Assembly (NCBI GenBank): GCA_035294305.1
Contig: DATGLD010000025.1
Span: 62,001-126,000, forward strand
Direction of reading: 5' to 3'
Source of the DNA: DASRBN01 sp035294305
GTDB lineage: Bacteria > Chloroflexota > Ktedonobacteria > Ktedonobacterales > Ktedonobacteraceae
Length of the DNA stretch: 64,000 nucleotides
A program made the translations under genes and the position numbers. Each line of letters starts with the position of its first letter. Position 1 is the stretch's first letter. Shown here piece by piece: positions 17,786-25,710 of the stretch. The notes beneath the pieces are model-generated. The model was not told the DNA's origin. It was given only the letters and a program-made list of their open reading frames with translations, and did not search any database.

Positions 17786-18600
17786 ATGAAAACAAACGTG
17801 CTCATCAATCGCAACTTCGCGCTGCTCTGGTTTTCGTTCCTTGGTTCGTTGCTGGCTATTCTGCTTATAAAAGCTCCGGTGGCGGCGCGCAGTGCCCTGC
17901 CTGGAAAATGCCCCCTTTTCTTATGAGAGTTCGCTGAGGAACTGCGTTTCTTTCAGGGTAACCGCATCTTGATCGCCCTGGTCGTCACAGGCATATTATT
18001 TCAAATCGGCGGTGGTGGTTCCGACGCCCTGTATATTCTCTTTGTACTGTCGAACCTGCATACACCTCCCCCGCTTGCGGTTCTCTTCGGCGCTGCATAT
18101 GGTGCGGGTGTTATCTCGGCTTCACTGGCGCTGGTTCTGCTAGCCCATCGTCTGGGAGAAGCTCGCGTCCTCTCGTTTTCATTGATCGCCTGGGAATTGT
18201 TCATGATTGTATTCTCGCGATTGACGAGCTTTGGACCCGGACTGGGGACATTCTTTCTGCTCGGCGTATCAAATGCAGGCATTAATGTGACCGTTGGGCC
18301 ACTTTTGCTGCATACAACTCCCCGGAAATTTGTTGGGCGCATTTCTTCGGTAATGACCCCAGCATTACCCTGGCGTCGATGGCTTCAGCTGCCATCGCGG
18401 GATACCTGGTTAGTAATATATTGCACGGTTTGCGTATCTCGCTGCTGTCTATGTCATTCGGGCCACTGGATACTGTGTTTATGGTAGCGGGTATACTTGT
18501 GATAGGCGCAGGTGTGTATGCCATGCTCGCATTACGTGGGATCGCTCTTGCGAAAAAGCCACCAGAATTACACGTTACCGAAGAGGTTGTCAAAATTTAA
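17786..18600 (+). pseudogene. Decayed MFS transporter gene
   Basis: The remains of a major facilitator gene lie in consecutive blocks. A start at 17786 gives the first transmembrane segment (F-A-L-L-W-F-S-F-L-G-S-L) and then stops at TGA 17924-17926. The same frame resumes with the loop before TM7 (E-F-A-E-E-L-R-F-F-Q-G-N-R) and runs to about 18358. A one-base loss in the C-run near 18356-18360 moves the last two helices (I-T-L-A-S-M-A-S-A-A-I-A-G-Y) into another frame ending at 18600. Roughly 150-180 residues of TM1-TM6 are missing. The product cannot be functional. It lies directly behind the ArsR-DUF2087 gene. Confidence 0.85.
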
Positions 18601-18721
18601 CCATCTTTTGCTTGAAGAAACGTTGGAAATATGGTATTGTTGACAAAGTAAAGCAGAGTTGTCAAGTATCATTCCACTTGACGCAAATACACCTATTTAT
18701 TGTTTTATGGAAGGAGTAGTC

Positions 18722-19573
18722 ATGGCTGAAAACAAGGGGTACGCCCATCCAGAAGCCCTGGTAGATGCCGACTGGGTCGAGGCGCACTTACACGATCCAA
18801 ACGTTCGTTTGATTGAGGTTGATGTCGATACGGCCGCCTACGATCAGGGACACATTCCGGGGGCTGTGGGTTTCAACTGGAAGAAAGAATTGCAAGACCA
18901 GGTAGTGCGAGCGCCGCTGAGCAAAGAACACCTGGAAGAGCTTCTGGGACGCGCCGGTGTCAGCAATGATACCACTATTGTGGTGTATGGCGACAACAAT
19001 AACTGGTTTGCGGCCTGGGCGTTCTGGATCCTGAAGTACTATGGCCACAACGATGTCCGCCTGCTGGATGGTGGTCGTGTCAAATGGCTGGCCGACAAAC
19101 GCGAAATCACGACCGAGGTCCCATCCTATCCACCCACAACGTATCATGCATCGGAACCGAAGACTGATATTCGAGCCTTACGCGACCAGGTTCTCGCGGA
19201 GATCGGCAAGAGTAATGTTGCGCTGGTCGATGTACGTTCTCCGGGTGAGTATAGCGGCGAGTTGCTGGCGCCGGCAAACCTGCCACAGGAGGGCGCACAG
19301 CGCGGTGGTCACATTCCAGGCGCGGCCAATATCCCCTGGGGCACGGCTGTACGCGAGGATGGAACTTTCAAATCGGCGGAGGAGCTGCGCGAAATCTATG
19401 GTAGTAAAGGCGTGACGCCCGATAAAGAGGTCATTGCCTATTGCCGCATCGGCGAGCGCAGCAGTCATACGTGGTTCGCGCTGCATTACCTGCTGGGCTA
19501 TCCTCATGTGCGCAACTACGATGGTTCCTGGACCGAATGGGGCAGCCTCATTGGCGTTCCTATCGAAAAATAG
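18722..19573 (+). CDS. Two-domain rhodanese (thiosulfate/3-mercaptopyruvate sulfurtransferase)
   Basis: 283 residues from the ATG at 18722, preceded by GGAAGGAG. An upstream in-frame extension to 18659 has no ribosome binding site. The N-terminal inactive rhodanese domain (~10-130, V-R-L-I-E-V-D-V-D-T) is followed by a catalytic domain (~155-280, V-A-L-V-D-V-R-S-P-G-E-Y). The active-site loop C-R-I-G-E-R-S carries the persulfide Cys. It transfers a sulfane sulfur from thiosulfate or mercaptopyruvate to an acceptor such as cyanide or a thiol. Its neighbours (LysR regulator, sulfonate-type ABC transporter) suggest a role in sulfur assimilation. The loop C-R-x-G-x-R-S favours thiosulfate. Confidence 0.92.
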   Translation: MAENKGYAHPEALVDADWVEAHLHDPNVRLIEVDVDTAAYDQGHIPGAVGFNWKKELQDQVVRAPLSKEHLEELLGRAGVSNDTTIVVYGDNNNWFAAWAFWILKYYGHNDVRLLDGGRVKWLADKREITTEVPSYPPTTYHASEPKTDIRALRDQVLAEIGKSNVALVDVRSPGEYSGELLAPANLPQEGAQRGGHIPGAANIPWGTAVREDGTFKSAEELREIYGSKGVTPDKEVIAYCRIGERSSHTWFALHYLLGYPHVRNYDGSWTEWGSLIGVPIEK

Positions 19574-19587
19574 TCCGATTTGAGTTC

Positions 19588-19648
19588 GAGCAGGCATACA
19601 AAACGACCGGCCAGTTCAGGGTTTGCCGGTCGTTTTGTATGCCTGCTC
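19588..19648. terminator. Bidirectional terminator hairpin, 24-bp perfect stem
   Basis: The arms 19588-19611 and 19625-19648 are exact complements (starting GAGCAGGCATACAAAACG) around a 13-nt loop. It separates the rhodanese gene from the convergent LysR gene. The arm and loop also encode the last ~10 residues of the LysR protein, whose stop lies in the loop. Confidence 0.8.
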
Positions 19649-20587
19649 AACTTCATTATCCTTAGCTATTTCCGTGGCTTGTTGCAGTTCCGGTATTTCC
19701 TTGTCCGGAGGCTTCAGGAGAGCGCAGAAAGCCTGGGCGGCCCGTGAAAGCTGCTTGTCCGTACGCCGTATCAGACTGAGTTGGGGATGCAGTTCCATAC
19801 CGTTGATCGGAATGTGCACAAGATTGCCCGCCGCCAGTTCTCGCTGCACCGTGAGCCTGGATAGAATTGCGGCCCCTACACCGCTCATTACCATCTGCTT
19901 AATGGCTTCATTATCGGGAATGGTCAATAGCGGGCTGACCTGCACACCATGCTGGAATAAGGCGTGTTCGATTACCTCACGAATGCCGCTTCCCTGCTCG
20001 CGCAGCACCAGCTCTTCATTGCGCAGTGCCTCCGGCTCCAAGCTATCCAATTGACTCCAACGATGTCGCGGAGCTACCACCATCACCAGTTCATCATAAG
20101 CGAATACCTCGACCTGCAAGCCCGGCGGCAAGGTCGCGGGATCGCTCTCGACCAATCCAAAATCCAGGTTCCAGTTCAATATCTGTTCGACGATCTCATG
20201 TGAATTCAGGATATTGATGTGCAGGGTCACCTGGGGATAACGCGCGCGAAAACGCGCCACGATGGGGGGCAGCAGGTACACCCCGGTCGTGGTATTGGCC
20301 GCGAGCGTGATCTCGCCGCTCTCTATATCCTTCAAAGCAGAAAGCGCCTCTTCCATCTCGCGTTCCAACGCGAACATACGGCGGGCGTATCTATGCAGCA
20401 AATGCCCGGCATGCGTCAGCACAATACGCCTGCCATGACGCTCAATCAGTTCAAGTCCGACTTCGTGCTCCAGGTTCTGAATAATCTTCGTGACAGCCGG
20501 CTGGCTCAGAATAAGCTCCTCAGATGCTCTCGTGATATGCTCGTGCTCAGCTACCGTCAGGAAAACACGCAAATGGTAGAGATTCAT
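19616..20587 (-). CDS. LysR-family transcriptional regulator (CysL/CbbR-like)
   Basis: 323 residues. N-terminal HTH (~1-60: V-F-L-T-V-A-E-H-E-H-I-T-R-A-S, then L-S-Q-P-A-V-T-K-I-I-Q-N-L-E) and a C-terminal periplasmic-binding-protein-like effector domain (~90-300). By position next to a rhodanese gene and divergent to a sulfonate-type transporter locus, it is a plausible sulfur-assimilation regulator; this is inference. The C-terminus (E-Q-A-Y-K-T-T-G-K-P) is encoded by the shared terminator hairpin and is probably not part of the fold. A GAGAGGA site precedes the ATG. The long upstream gap allows a divergent operator. Confidence 0.9.
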   Translation of the reverse strand: MNLYHLRVFLTVAEHEHITRASEELILSQPAVTKIIQNLEHEVGLELIERHGRRIVLTHAGHLLHRYARRMFALEREMEEALSALKDIESGEITLAANTTTGVYLLPPIVARFRARYPQVTLHINILNSHEIVEQILNWNLDFGLVESDPATLPPGLQVEVFAYDELVMVVAPRHRWSQLDSLEPEALRNEELVLREQGSGIREVIEHALFQHGVQVSPLLTIPDNEAIKQMVMSGVGAAILSRLTVQRELAAGNLVHIPINGMELHPQLSLIRRTDKQLSRAAQAFCALLKPPDKEIPELQQATEIAKDNEVEQAYKTTGKP

Positions 20588-20842
20588 ACTGTTATTCCTC
20601 TCAACGCGTTGCTCATTTCTCTTCTATTATGCATATCTCAAGTCATGAAAGCAATGGATTACGCATAAACCATGCCATTTTCTTATGAAAACATAACCAA
20701 AAGTAATATAAAACATAACTATTTTTAATGACAAGTGGCTTCATCCATACCAATGTGGTTATAATATTAAGGAATGTATTAAATAACTTGAAGGAATGGT
20801 AATTCTATGTTATTGTTTACTTAACGACGTTGAGCTTTTAGA

Positions 20843-21001
20843 ACGATGACCTGTCGATAGGTCATCCGTATTTCAATGCCAGTGCCCTTTACTGCGAAGG
20901 AGGCAGTTTTGCCAGGGGCCGTAGAAGAAAATACCATTCCCGTCCTCTCCTAATGAGGTATTTCCTATGTGAGATTCCCCCATCTCCATAGGAAATGCCT
21001 C
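20843..21001 (+). other. Structured non-coding stretch (possible relict transposon end or regulatory RNA)
   Basis: Two strong hairpins lie in the LysR-transporter gap. The first is GATGACCT / AGGTCATC at 20845-20866 with a 6-nt loop. The second has 15-nt arms at 20955-20969 and 20987-21001, with one G-T pair. Between them is a G/C-rich segment containing GGGGCCGTAGAAG. The layout recalls the structured right ends of IS200/IS605-type elements, but no transposase or TnpB is present. A cis-acting leader RNA is the alternative, although the predicted promoter lies downstream of it. Confidence 0.3.
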
Positions 21002-21030
21002 CTCCTTGAGGGATGGGCAAAAATATATTT

Positions 21031-21050
21031 ATGTAACTATAGTTACATAT
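21031..21050. promoter_or_regulatory. Operator-like perfect 20-bp palindrome (site 1)
   Basis: TATGTAACTATAGTTACATA is self-complementary over all 20 bases. Its core GTAACTATAGTTAC recurs at 21171-21184, flanking the promoter of the ChrB-N/ABC operon. Confidence 0.65.
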
Positions 21051-21128
21051 TATCTTGCTTTTTGCGCCGTAAAGATTGATCTACTTAATAAACCTGCACA
21101 TTAGTGGGCCTTTTTCAGGATAATTCCC

Positions 21129-21157
21129 TTGACAATTTTTTAAATGTTGGGTATACT
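21129..21157 (+). promoter_or_regulatory. Near-consensus sigma-70 promoter of the ChrB-N/SsuABC-like operon
   Basis: TTGACA at 21129-21134 and TATACT at 21152-21157 are exactly 17 nt apart. The downstream palindrome at 21171-21184 falls just after the expected start site, a classic repressor position. Confidence 0.8.
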
Positions 21158-21170
21158 TCAGCAAGTGAAA

Positions 21171-21184
21171 GTAACTATAGTTAC
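21171..21184. promoter_or_regulatory. Operator-like palindrome (site 2)
   Basis: GTAACTATAGTTAC, a perfect 14-bp palindrome identical to the core of the 21031-21050 site and lying about 14 nt downstream of the -10 box. Two identical sites about 140 nt apart suggest repression with possible looping. The binding protein is not identified. Confidence 0.65.
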
Positions 21185-21282
21185 ATACAAGCGAGGGGAA
21201 TTCATAGGAATGACAGAAGTTCTGATGAGTCCCTCGAAGGACAAGAAAGCTGAAGTAGCCTGAAGCTGCGGAGGTGCTTTTC

Positions 21283-21588
21283 TTGAACACCTGGTTGTTG
21301 TTCCTCTACAAGGTGCCGCACGAGCCAAGTTCTCGTCGTGTCTTTGTCTGGAGGAAGTTAAAACGCTTAGGAGCTGTATTGCTGCATGATTCCGCCTGGG
21401 CATTGCCAATGTCACCTGATGTCCTGGAGCAATTCCAGGTCTTAGCCGTGGAGATCGCTGAAATTGGTGGCGAATCTCTCCTGCTGGAGGCGCAACTGGT
21501 ACCTGGGGAAAAGAACCAGGCGCTGGCTCAGGCATTGCTGACCCGCGCGGAATCGCTTCGTGAGCAGGAACCTTTAGAAGTGCAGTGA
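21283..21588 (+). CDS. ChrB N-terminal-domain protein
   Basis: 101 residues. The sequence W-L-L-F-L-Y-K-V-P-H-E-P-S-S-R-R followed by V-W-R-K-L-K-R-L-G-A-V matches the N-terminal domain of chromate-resistance protein ChrB, a putative sensor/regulator part. The large C-terminal ChrB domain is absent. I prefer the TTG at 21283, since GGAGG lies 8 nt upstream; a GTG at 21274 would overlap that site. It is the first gene of an operon with an ABC transporter for an oxyanion or sulfonate. Chromate and sulfate share uptake routes, so a link to sulfur-type transport is reasonable but unproven. Confidence 0.75.
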   Translation: MNTWLLFLYKVPHEPSSRRVFVWRKLKRLGAVLLHDSAWALPMSPDVLEQFQVLAVEIAEIGGESLLLEAQLVPGEKNQALAQALLTRAESLREQEPLEVQ

Positions 21589-21658
21589 GGAAGGCTGCCC
21601 AGGTTACTGTCTCAACCATCTCGTCGGTAGGGATTGAGAAGAAAAGGAGAAGTAGTTT

Positions 21659-22714
21659 ATGAAGCGTTATTTGCAAGTTATCGGGCTTTTTATCATGCTT
21701 GCCCTGGCGCTTGCCGGCTGTGGCTCTCAGGGTACTGGTAGTAACGGCAACAGTAGTAGTGGCCCTATAACGTTGAACCTGGCCTATTACCCCAACATCA
21801 CCCACGCTGTCGCCTTAGTAGGGGTAGCACGCGGCACATTCCAGCAAGAGCTGGGGTCAAAGGTCAAGTTGTCATCCAAGATTTTTAATGCCGGTCCTGC
21901 CGAGATCGAGGCGCTCTTTGCCGGAGACATCGACATCGGCTACGTCGGACCAAGCCCGGCGGTGAATGGATTCGTGCAGAGCCATGGGCAAGCGCTGCGC
22001 ATCATCGCGGGAGCTGCGAGCGGTGGAGTTTCACTTATTGTACGGCCTGCTGCGAATATTCATACCGCGAAGGACCTGAGCGGCAAGAAGGTTGCCGACC
22101 CTCAACTCGGCGGCACGCAGGACGTATCATTGCGCTACTATCTTAAGGAAAATGGGTTGGCTCCACAGGATAAGGGCGGAACTGTACAGATCGTCCCGAC
22201 AGATAACTCTACCACCCTGACGCTCTTCAAAGAAGGCAAGATCGACGCTGCCTGGGTACCCGAGCCTTATGCTACACGACTCGTGGTAGAGGATGGTGGG
22301 ACACGCTTTATCGATGAGCGCACACTATGGCCGGGTGGAGTATTCAGCACAACCGAAGTCATTGTGCGTACCGCGTTCCTCAATGCGCATCCCGACATCG
22401 TCAACAAGTTCCTCCAAGCCCACGTTGACACCATCCAGTACATCCAGAGCAATCCAACACAGGCAGCGACCTACGTCAACAACGAACTGATCCAGATCAC
22501 AGGCAAGGGCTTGAAGAGTAGTGAAATCACCGAGGCTCTGAATTATCTGACCATCACTTACGATCCGCTTACCGCTTCAGTACAGATGCAGGCAGATAGG
22601 GCTTATGCGCTGGGCTTCCTGAAGAGCACCCCTGACCTGACCGGCATCTATTACCTGGGGCCGCTCAACCAGGTGCTCACATCCAAGGGATTGGCGACAG
22701 TTTCAGGATCATAG
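21659..22714 (+). CDS. ABC transporter substrate-binding lipoprotein (SsuA/TauA/NrtA type)
   Basis: 351 residues. A lipoprotein signal peptide ends in L-A-G-C-G-S (lipid on Cys ~21), followed by a Ser/Gly/Asn linker. The mature domain shows the family pattern L-N-L-A-Y-Y-P-N-I-T-H (entry strand), F-N-A-G-P-A-E-I-E-A-L-F-A-G-D-I-D-I-G-Y-V-G (ligand loop) and D-A-A-W-V-P-E-P-Y-A-T. Family members bind aliphatic sulfonates, taurine, nitrate or thiamine precursors; the rhodanese/LysR/ChrB context favours a sulfur compound. A GAAAAGGAG site precedes the ATG. ATPase and permease follow directly. Confidence 0.9.
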   Translation: MKRYLQVIGLFIMLALALAGCGSQGTGSNGNSSSGPITLNLAYYPNITHAVALVGVARGTFQQELGSKVKLSSKIFNAGPAEIEALFAGDIDIGYVGPSPAVNGFVQSHGQALRIIAGAASGGVSLIVRPAANIHTAKDLSGKKVADPQLGGTQDVSLRYYLKENGLAPQDKGGTVQIVPTDNSTTLTLFKEGKIDAAWVPEPYATRLVVEDGGTRFIDERTLWPGGVFSTTEVIVRTAFLNAHPDIVNKFLQAHVDTIQYIQSNPTQAATYVNNELIQITGKGLKSSEITEALNYLTITYDPLTASVQMQADRAYALGFLKSTPDLTGIYYLGPLNQVLTSKGLATVSGS

Positions 22715-22748
22715 GTACTCAATCCGGATCACGAGAGAGGACGATACC

Positions 22749-23615
22749 ATGTTTTTCCAATCAACGATCAGTGCAAGCAACGCGAAGAACGCTGAATCTG
22801 CTGGCAGCAATGGCCAGCAAACGCCCGGGGGCATTCCGTTAAGGATCGAGGGCGTGACCAAGTTCTTCGCGGGGCGCAGCGGCTTAGTCGAGGCGCTGCG
22901 TCCGGTGGATGTTGACGTGGCCGCCGGTGAGTTCATCTGCTTGCTTGGACCCAGCGGCTGCGGCAAGTCAACATTGCTCAGCATTATCGCCGGCCTGGAG
23001 CCGGCCAGTAGCGGCAGTATCTGGGCAGGTGGACGCAAAGTCAACGGCCCGGGTACAGACCGCGTGCTGCTGTTCCAGGAAGCGGCGCTGTTCCCATGGC
23101 TGGACGTGCAGCGAAATGTCGAGTTTGGCCTGCGCCAGGCCGGTATGAGCAAAAAAGAGCGCGCGGCGTTAGCCAGGCATCTCATTGAACTGGTGCATTT
23201 GAAAGGATTCGAGCGCAGCTACGTGCATCAGCTTTCTGGCGGCATGCGCCAGCGCGTTGCCATCGCCAGGGCGCTGGCGATCGATCCCGCAATACTGCTC
23301 ATGGACGAACCCTTTGGGGCATTGGATGCGCTGACGCGTGATCGCTTGCATACCGAGCTCGAGTCCATCTGGGCGGCAACACGTAAAACGGTTTTGTTCG
23401 TTACCCATAATGTGCGCGAGGCGGTGGCGCTTGGCGACCGTGTGCTGGTCTTTTCGCCGCGCCCGGGACGTATTGTGCGCGAGTTCCGCGTCGATTTACC
23501 ACGCCCTCGCAAATTGGAGGATCATTCCTTGGTAGATATGACAAAGGAGATAATGGCCGTCCTGAGCCAAGAGATAAGCGCAGACGAGGAGGATGAGCAT
23601 GCCGAAAGCAATTAA
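22749..23615 (+). CDS. ABC transporter ATP-binding protein (SsuB/TauB type)
   Basis: 288 residues. An N-terminal ~30-residue Asn/Ser/Gly-rich extension precedes the nucleotide-binding domain: Walker A G-P-S-G-C-G-K-S-T, Q-loop L-F-Q-E-A-A-L-F-P-W, signature L-S-G-G-M-R-Q-R, Walker B I-L-L-M-D-E-P-F-G-A-L-D, and switch His in V-T-H-N. All are intact. The Q-loop with A-L-F-P-W-L is typical of nitrate/sulfonate/taurine importers. It overlaps the permease gene by 23 nt, implying translational coupling. It energises uptake of the ligand bound by the upstream lipoprotein. Confidence 0.93.
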   Translation: MFFQSTISASNAKNAESAGSNGQQTPGGIPLRIEGVTKFFAGRSGLVEALRPVDVDVAAGEFICLLGPSGCGKSTLLSIIAGLEPASSGSIWAGGRKVNGPGTDRVLLFQEAALFPWLDVQRNVEFGLRQAGMSKKERAALARHLIELVHLKGFERSYVHQLSGGMRQRVAIARALAIDPAILLMDEPFGALDALTRDRLHTELESIWAATRKTVLFVTHNVREAVALGDRVLVFSPRPGRIVREFRVDLPRPRKLEDHSLVDMTKEIMAVLSQEISADEEDEHAESN

Positions 23616-24420
23616 CGCGGTCGCGGTCGTACAGAATCAGCGCGTGAGGCAAATCGCTCAGAACGCCTGGGTACGGCGCATCATCTTCTACCTTCTCCTG
23701 CTGCTGCTGTGGGATACTATTTGCGCCGCGGGCATCTGGCCGGATTACCTGTTCCCAACCCCGCTCGAGGTATGGAACGCGCTGGTCAATGGTTTCGTTG
23801 GTGGTGGCCTCTATCTCCAGGCATCACTGGTAAGCCTGCAGCGGCTCGCAGTCGGCTATGGCATTTCGCTGGTAATCGGATTAGTGTTGGGCCTGCTGAT
23901 AGGGCGCATTCGCCTGGTCGAACAGACGCTTGGCTCGGTGATATTAGGCCTGCAGGCGTTGCCCAGTGTGTGCTGGTTGCCGCTGGCAATCCTCTGGTTT
24001 GGCCTGACCGAACAGGCCATCATCTTTGTGGTAATCATGGGCGCGCTCTTCTCGATCACGCTCGGAGTGGATGCCGGCGTCAAGAACACCTCGCCCATTT
24101 ACCTCAAAGCCGCCCGCAACCTGGGATCGCGTGGAATAGGTCTCTATACCCAGGTGGTGATGCCTGCGGCTATGCCCGCGATCTTGAACGGCCTGAAACA
24201 GGGATGGACTTTCGCCTGGCGCTCGCTCATGGCCGGTGAATTGCTTTTCTTCACACTGAGCCTGGGGAATCTGCTGGAAACCGGGCGCGACCTTAACGAT
24301 GCCTCGCAGGTCATGTCAGTTATGGTCGTGATCATTGTCATCGGCGTCGCCATCGATAGCCTGGTGTTCGGTCCCTTAGAGCGCCGCGTGCGCGATCGCT
24401 GGGGGCTCAATCGAAGGTAA
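23593..24420 (+). CDS. ABC transporter permease (SsuC/TauC type)
   Basis: 275 residues with about six transmembrane segments. The BPD_transp_1 fold is indicated by the EAA-like cytoplasmic loop (Y-L-K-A-A-R-N-L-G-S-R-G, then V-V-M-P-A-A-M-P-A-I-L-N-G-L) that docks on the ATPase. The start lies within the 3' end of the ATPase gene (GAGGAGGATGAGC), so the two are co-translated. It forms the homodimeric channel of the importer encoded by the three-gene set. The unit probably ends here; the next gene has its own ribosome binding site 107 nt downstream. Confidence 0.93.
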   Translation: MSMPKAINAVAVVQNQRVRQIAQNAWVRRIIFYLLLLLLWDTICAAGIWPDYLFPTPLEVWNALVNGFVGGGLYLQASLVSLQRLAVGYGISLVIGLVLGLLIGRIRLVEQTLGSVILGLQALPSVCWLPLAILWFGLTEQAIIFVVIMGALFSITLGVDAGVKNTSPIYLKAARNLGSRGIGLYTQVVMPAAMPAILNGLKQGWTFAWRSLMAGELLFFTLSLGNLLETGRDLNDASQVMSVMVVIIVIGVAIDSLVFGPLERRVRDRWGLNRR

Positions 24421-24526
24421 GGAAAATCGAATGATGTAACCTGCAACTCTATGCTGTCCTGTCCGTATGATTCCATAGTATTATGGAACAGGTCTTAAGC
24501 AGGCAAAACGTGAGGAGCAGAACAGC

Positions 24527-24862
24527 ATGTCGCAACAAATGAACTACGAAGAGGGCAGGAGCGAGCGAGAAGCCCCGCCATTCAACAACTACCAGTCCGG
24601 CTATTCACAGGACCCTTTCATGGGATCATATGGGCAGAAGATTGCGACACCGGAGGACGCTTCCAGGGTCGCAACCGTAGGCCAGCGCCTGGCCCTGGCA
24701 ATCGTTTCTATAGTGATGCTGGTGCCTCTTAGTGGTATCATCATTGGCATCACAGGTTCGCAAGATAACGTTTTCACGCTGATTGGCGGCCTGGTCGCGC
24801 TTGGCTTAATCTGCCTGACGATCATGGTTGTCAATATCGCTTTCAATTGGAGAGGAAAGTAA
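24527..24862 (+). CDS. Small two-helix membrane protein, hypothetical
   Basis: 111 residues. The first ~55 are hydrophilic and disordered (Glu/Arg/Asn/Tyr-rich), followed by two hydrophobic helices (~60-80, L-A-I-V-S-I-V-M-L-V-P-L-S-G, and ~86-106, L-I-G-G-L-V-A-L-G-L-I-C-L) and a short basic tail. No family is recognised. GAGGAGCAG precedes the ATG. The stop codon lies inside the left arm of the hairpin at 24859-24925, so transcription ends immediately. Confidence 0.65.
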   Translation: MSQQMNYEEGRSEREAPPFNNYQSGYSQDPFMGSYGQKIATPEDASRVATVGQRLALAIVSIVMLVPLSGIIIGITGSQDNVFTLIGGLVALGLICLTIMVVNIAFNWRGK

Positions 24863-24925
24863 GCAGAGGAATAAATTTACTGGAACCGGCCAGGCCAGTT
24901 CCAGTAAATTTATTCCTCTGCTTAC
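24859..24925. terminator. Bidirectional terminator, 28-bp perfect stem
   Basis: The arms 24859-24886 and 24898-24925 (starting GTAAGCAGAGGAATAAATTT) are fully complementary around an 11-nt loop, between two convergent genes. The left arm contains the stop codon of the membrane-protein gene. Confidence 0.8.
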
Positions 24926-24928
24926 TGT

Positions 24929-25138
24929 TTATTCTTTCCCAATCATCACCTCGGTCGATTTAATGATTGCGACAACCTGATCGCCAGCTTTCAGGTCAAG
25001 TTCCTCAACCGAGCCGAGCGTGATGGCGGAAACCACTTCCTGACCATCCGGCAGCGAAACGACCACCTCTGCCATCACAGCGCCTTTCTTCACCTCTTTA
25101 ACCGTACCCTTTAGCTGGTTGCGCGCACTCATTTTCAT
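24929..25138 (-). CDS. Molbindin (Mop/TOBE-domain molybdate-binding protein)
   Basis: 69 residues, the normal length for a single-domain molbindin. It matches the Mop fold: S-A-R-N-Q-L-K-G-T-V-K-E-V-K-K-G at the N-terminus, V-S-A-I-T-L-G-S-V-E-E-L in the middle, V-V-A-I-I-K-S-T-E-V-M at the end. Family members bind molybdate or tungstate oxyanions at subunit interfaces of a hexamer and act in storage or homeostasis. AAGGAG precedes the ATG. No molybdate transporter or cofactor gene is adjacent; only the oxyanion-type ABC importer lies upstream on the other strand. Confidence 0.88.
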   Translation of the reverse strand: MKMSARNQLKGTVKEVKKGAVMAEVVVSLPDGQEVVSAITLGSVEELDLKAGDQVVAIIKSTEVMIGKE

Positions 25139-25257
25139 AGCAAGCTCCTTTCAACCGGCAAATACGACTTTGTAGCGTTTTTCAAGCGGGCATGAGATGA
25201 AATGACCTGCCCTTTGTAGTATACGGCATCCAGCGCGGTCCCAGGTACAAAGAAATA

Positions 25258-25710
25258 TCAATGGAGCGCGTTTTTATAATCGGCAAGCCGTCTTACCCAG
25301 GGGAGTTTGCCGCCGATTGCATTCCAGAGGTGTGTGTCGGCGGTCCAGTAATCGCATTGCTCACGTTCAGCTAAGGCAAGGTAATGTGGATCGTATGTAG
25401 CAGGTAAACTATAGAGACGTGCCAGCTGCATCGCTCTTATACCGAGAGCGGCGTTTTGCGAAAATTCAGGCTCTAGCGCATCTTCAAGTAGATACATCAA
25501 CGTCCATTCAGCTTCCTCTACTGTAATGCTACCTTTCTGTACTTTCTGGTGTAGGACGTTTGCTACTTCATATGCTAACAATGCCGGTGCAAGTATTCGC
25601 ATCCCCTCGTTAAACCACTTCATGTACAGGGCAACCGCAATAGACGAATCAGGTTCGTCTATCACCCATTTCATCACAACACTGGTGTCAACAACTACTG
25701 TATTCTTCAT
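25258..25710 (-). CDS. PIN-domain toxin (VapC-like)
   Basis: 150 residues. The PIN fold carries acidic metal-binding residues: Asp in V-V-D-T-S-V at the N-terminus, Glu in Y-E-V-A-N-V-L, and Asp in Y-D-P-H-Y-L-A-L-A and Y-W-T-A-D-T. These would coordinate Mg2+ for RNA cleavage. The gene overlaps the upstream RHH gene by 4 nt, the usual antitoxin-toxin arrangement. It is predicted to be an endoribonuclease that inhibits translation when its partner is lost. The target RNA is unknown. Confidence 0.88.
   Translation of the reverse strand: MKNTVVVDTSVVMKWVIDEPDSSIAVALYMKWFNEGMRILAPALLAYEVANVLHQKVQKGSITVEEAEWTLMYLLEDALEPEFSQNAALGIRAMQLARLYSLPATYDPHYLALAEREQCDYWTADTHLWNAIGGKLPWVRRLADYKNALH

Noticed and set aside
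18640..18672. Promoter for the rhodanese gene starting with TTGACA
   Set aside because: A TTGACA is present at 18640-18645, but no acceptable -10 box lies at 16-18 nt spacing.
24929..25250. Molybdenum-cofactor riboswitch upstream of the molbindin gene
   Set aside because: Only ~120 nt available upstream and no recognisable conserved structure.
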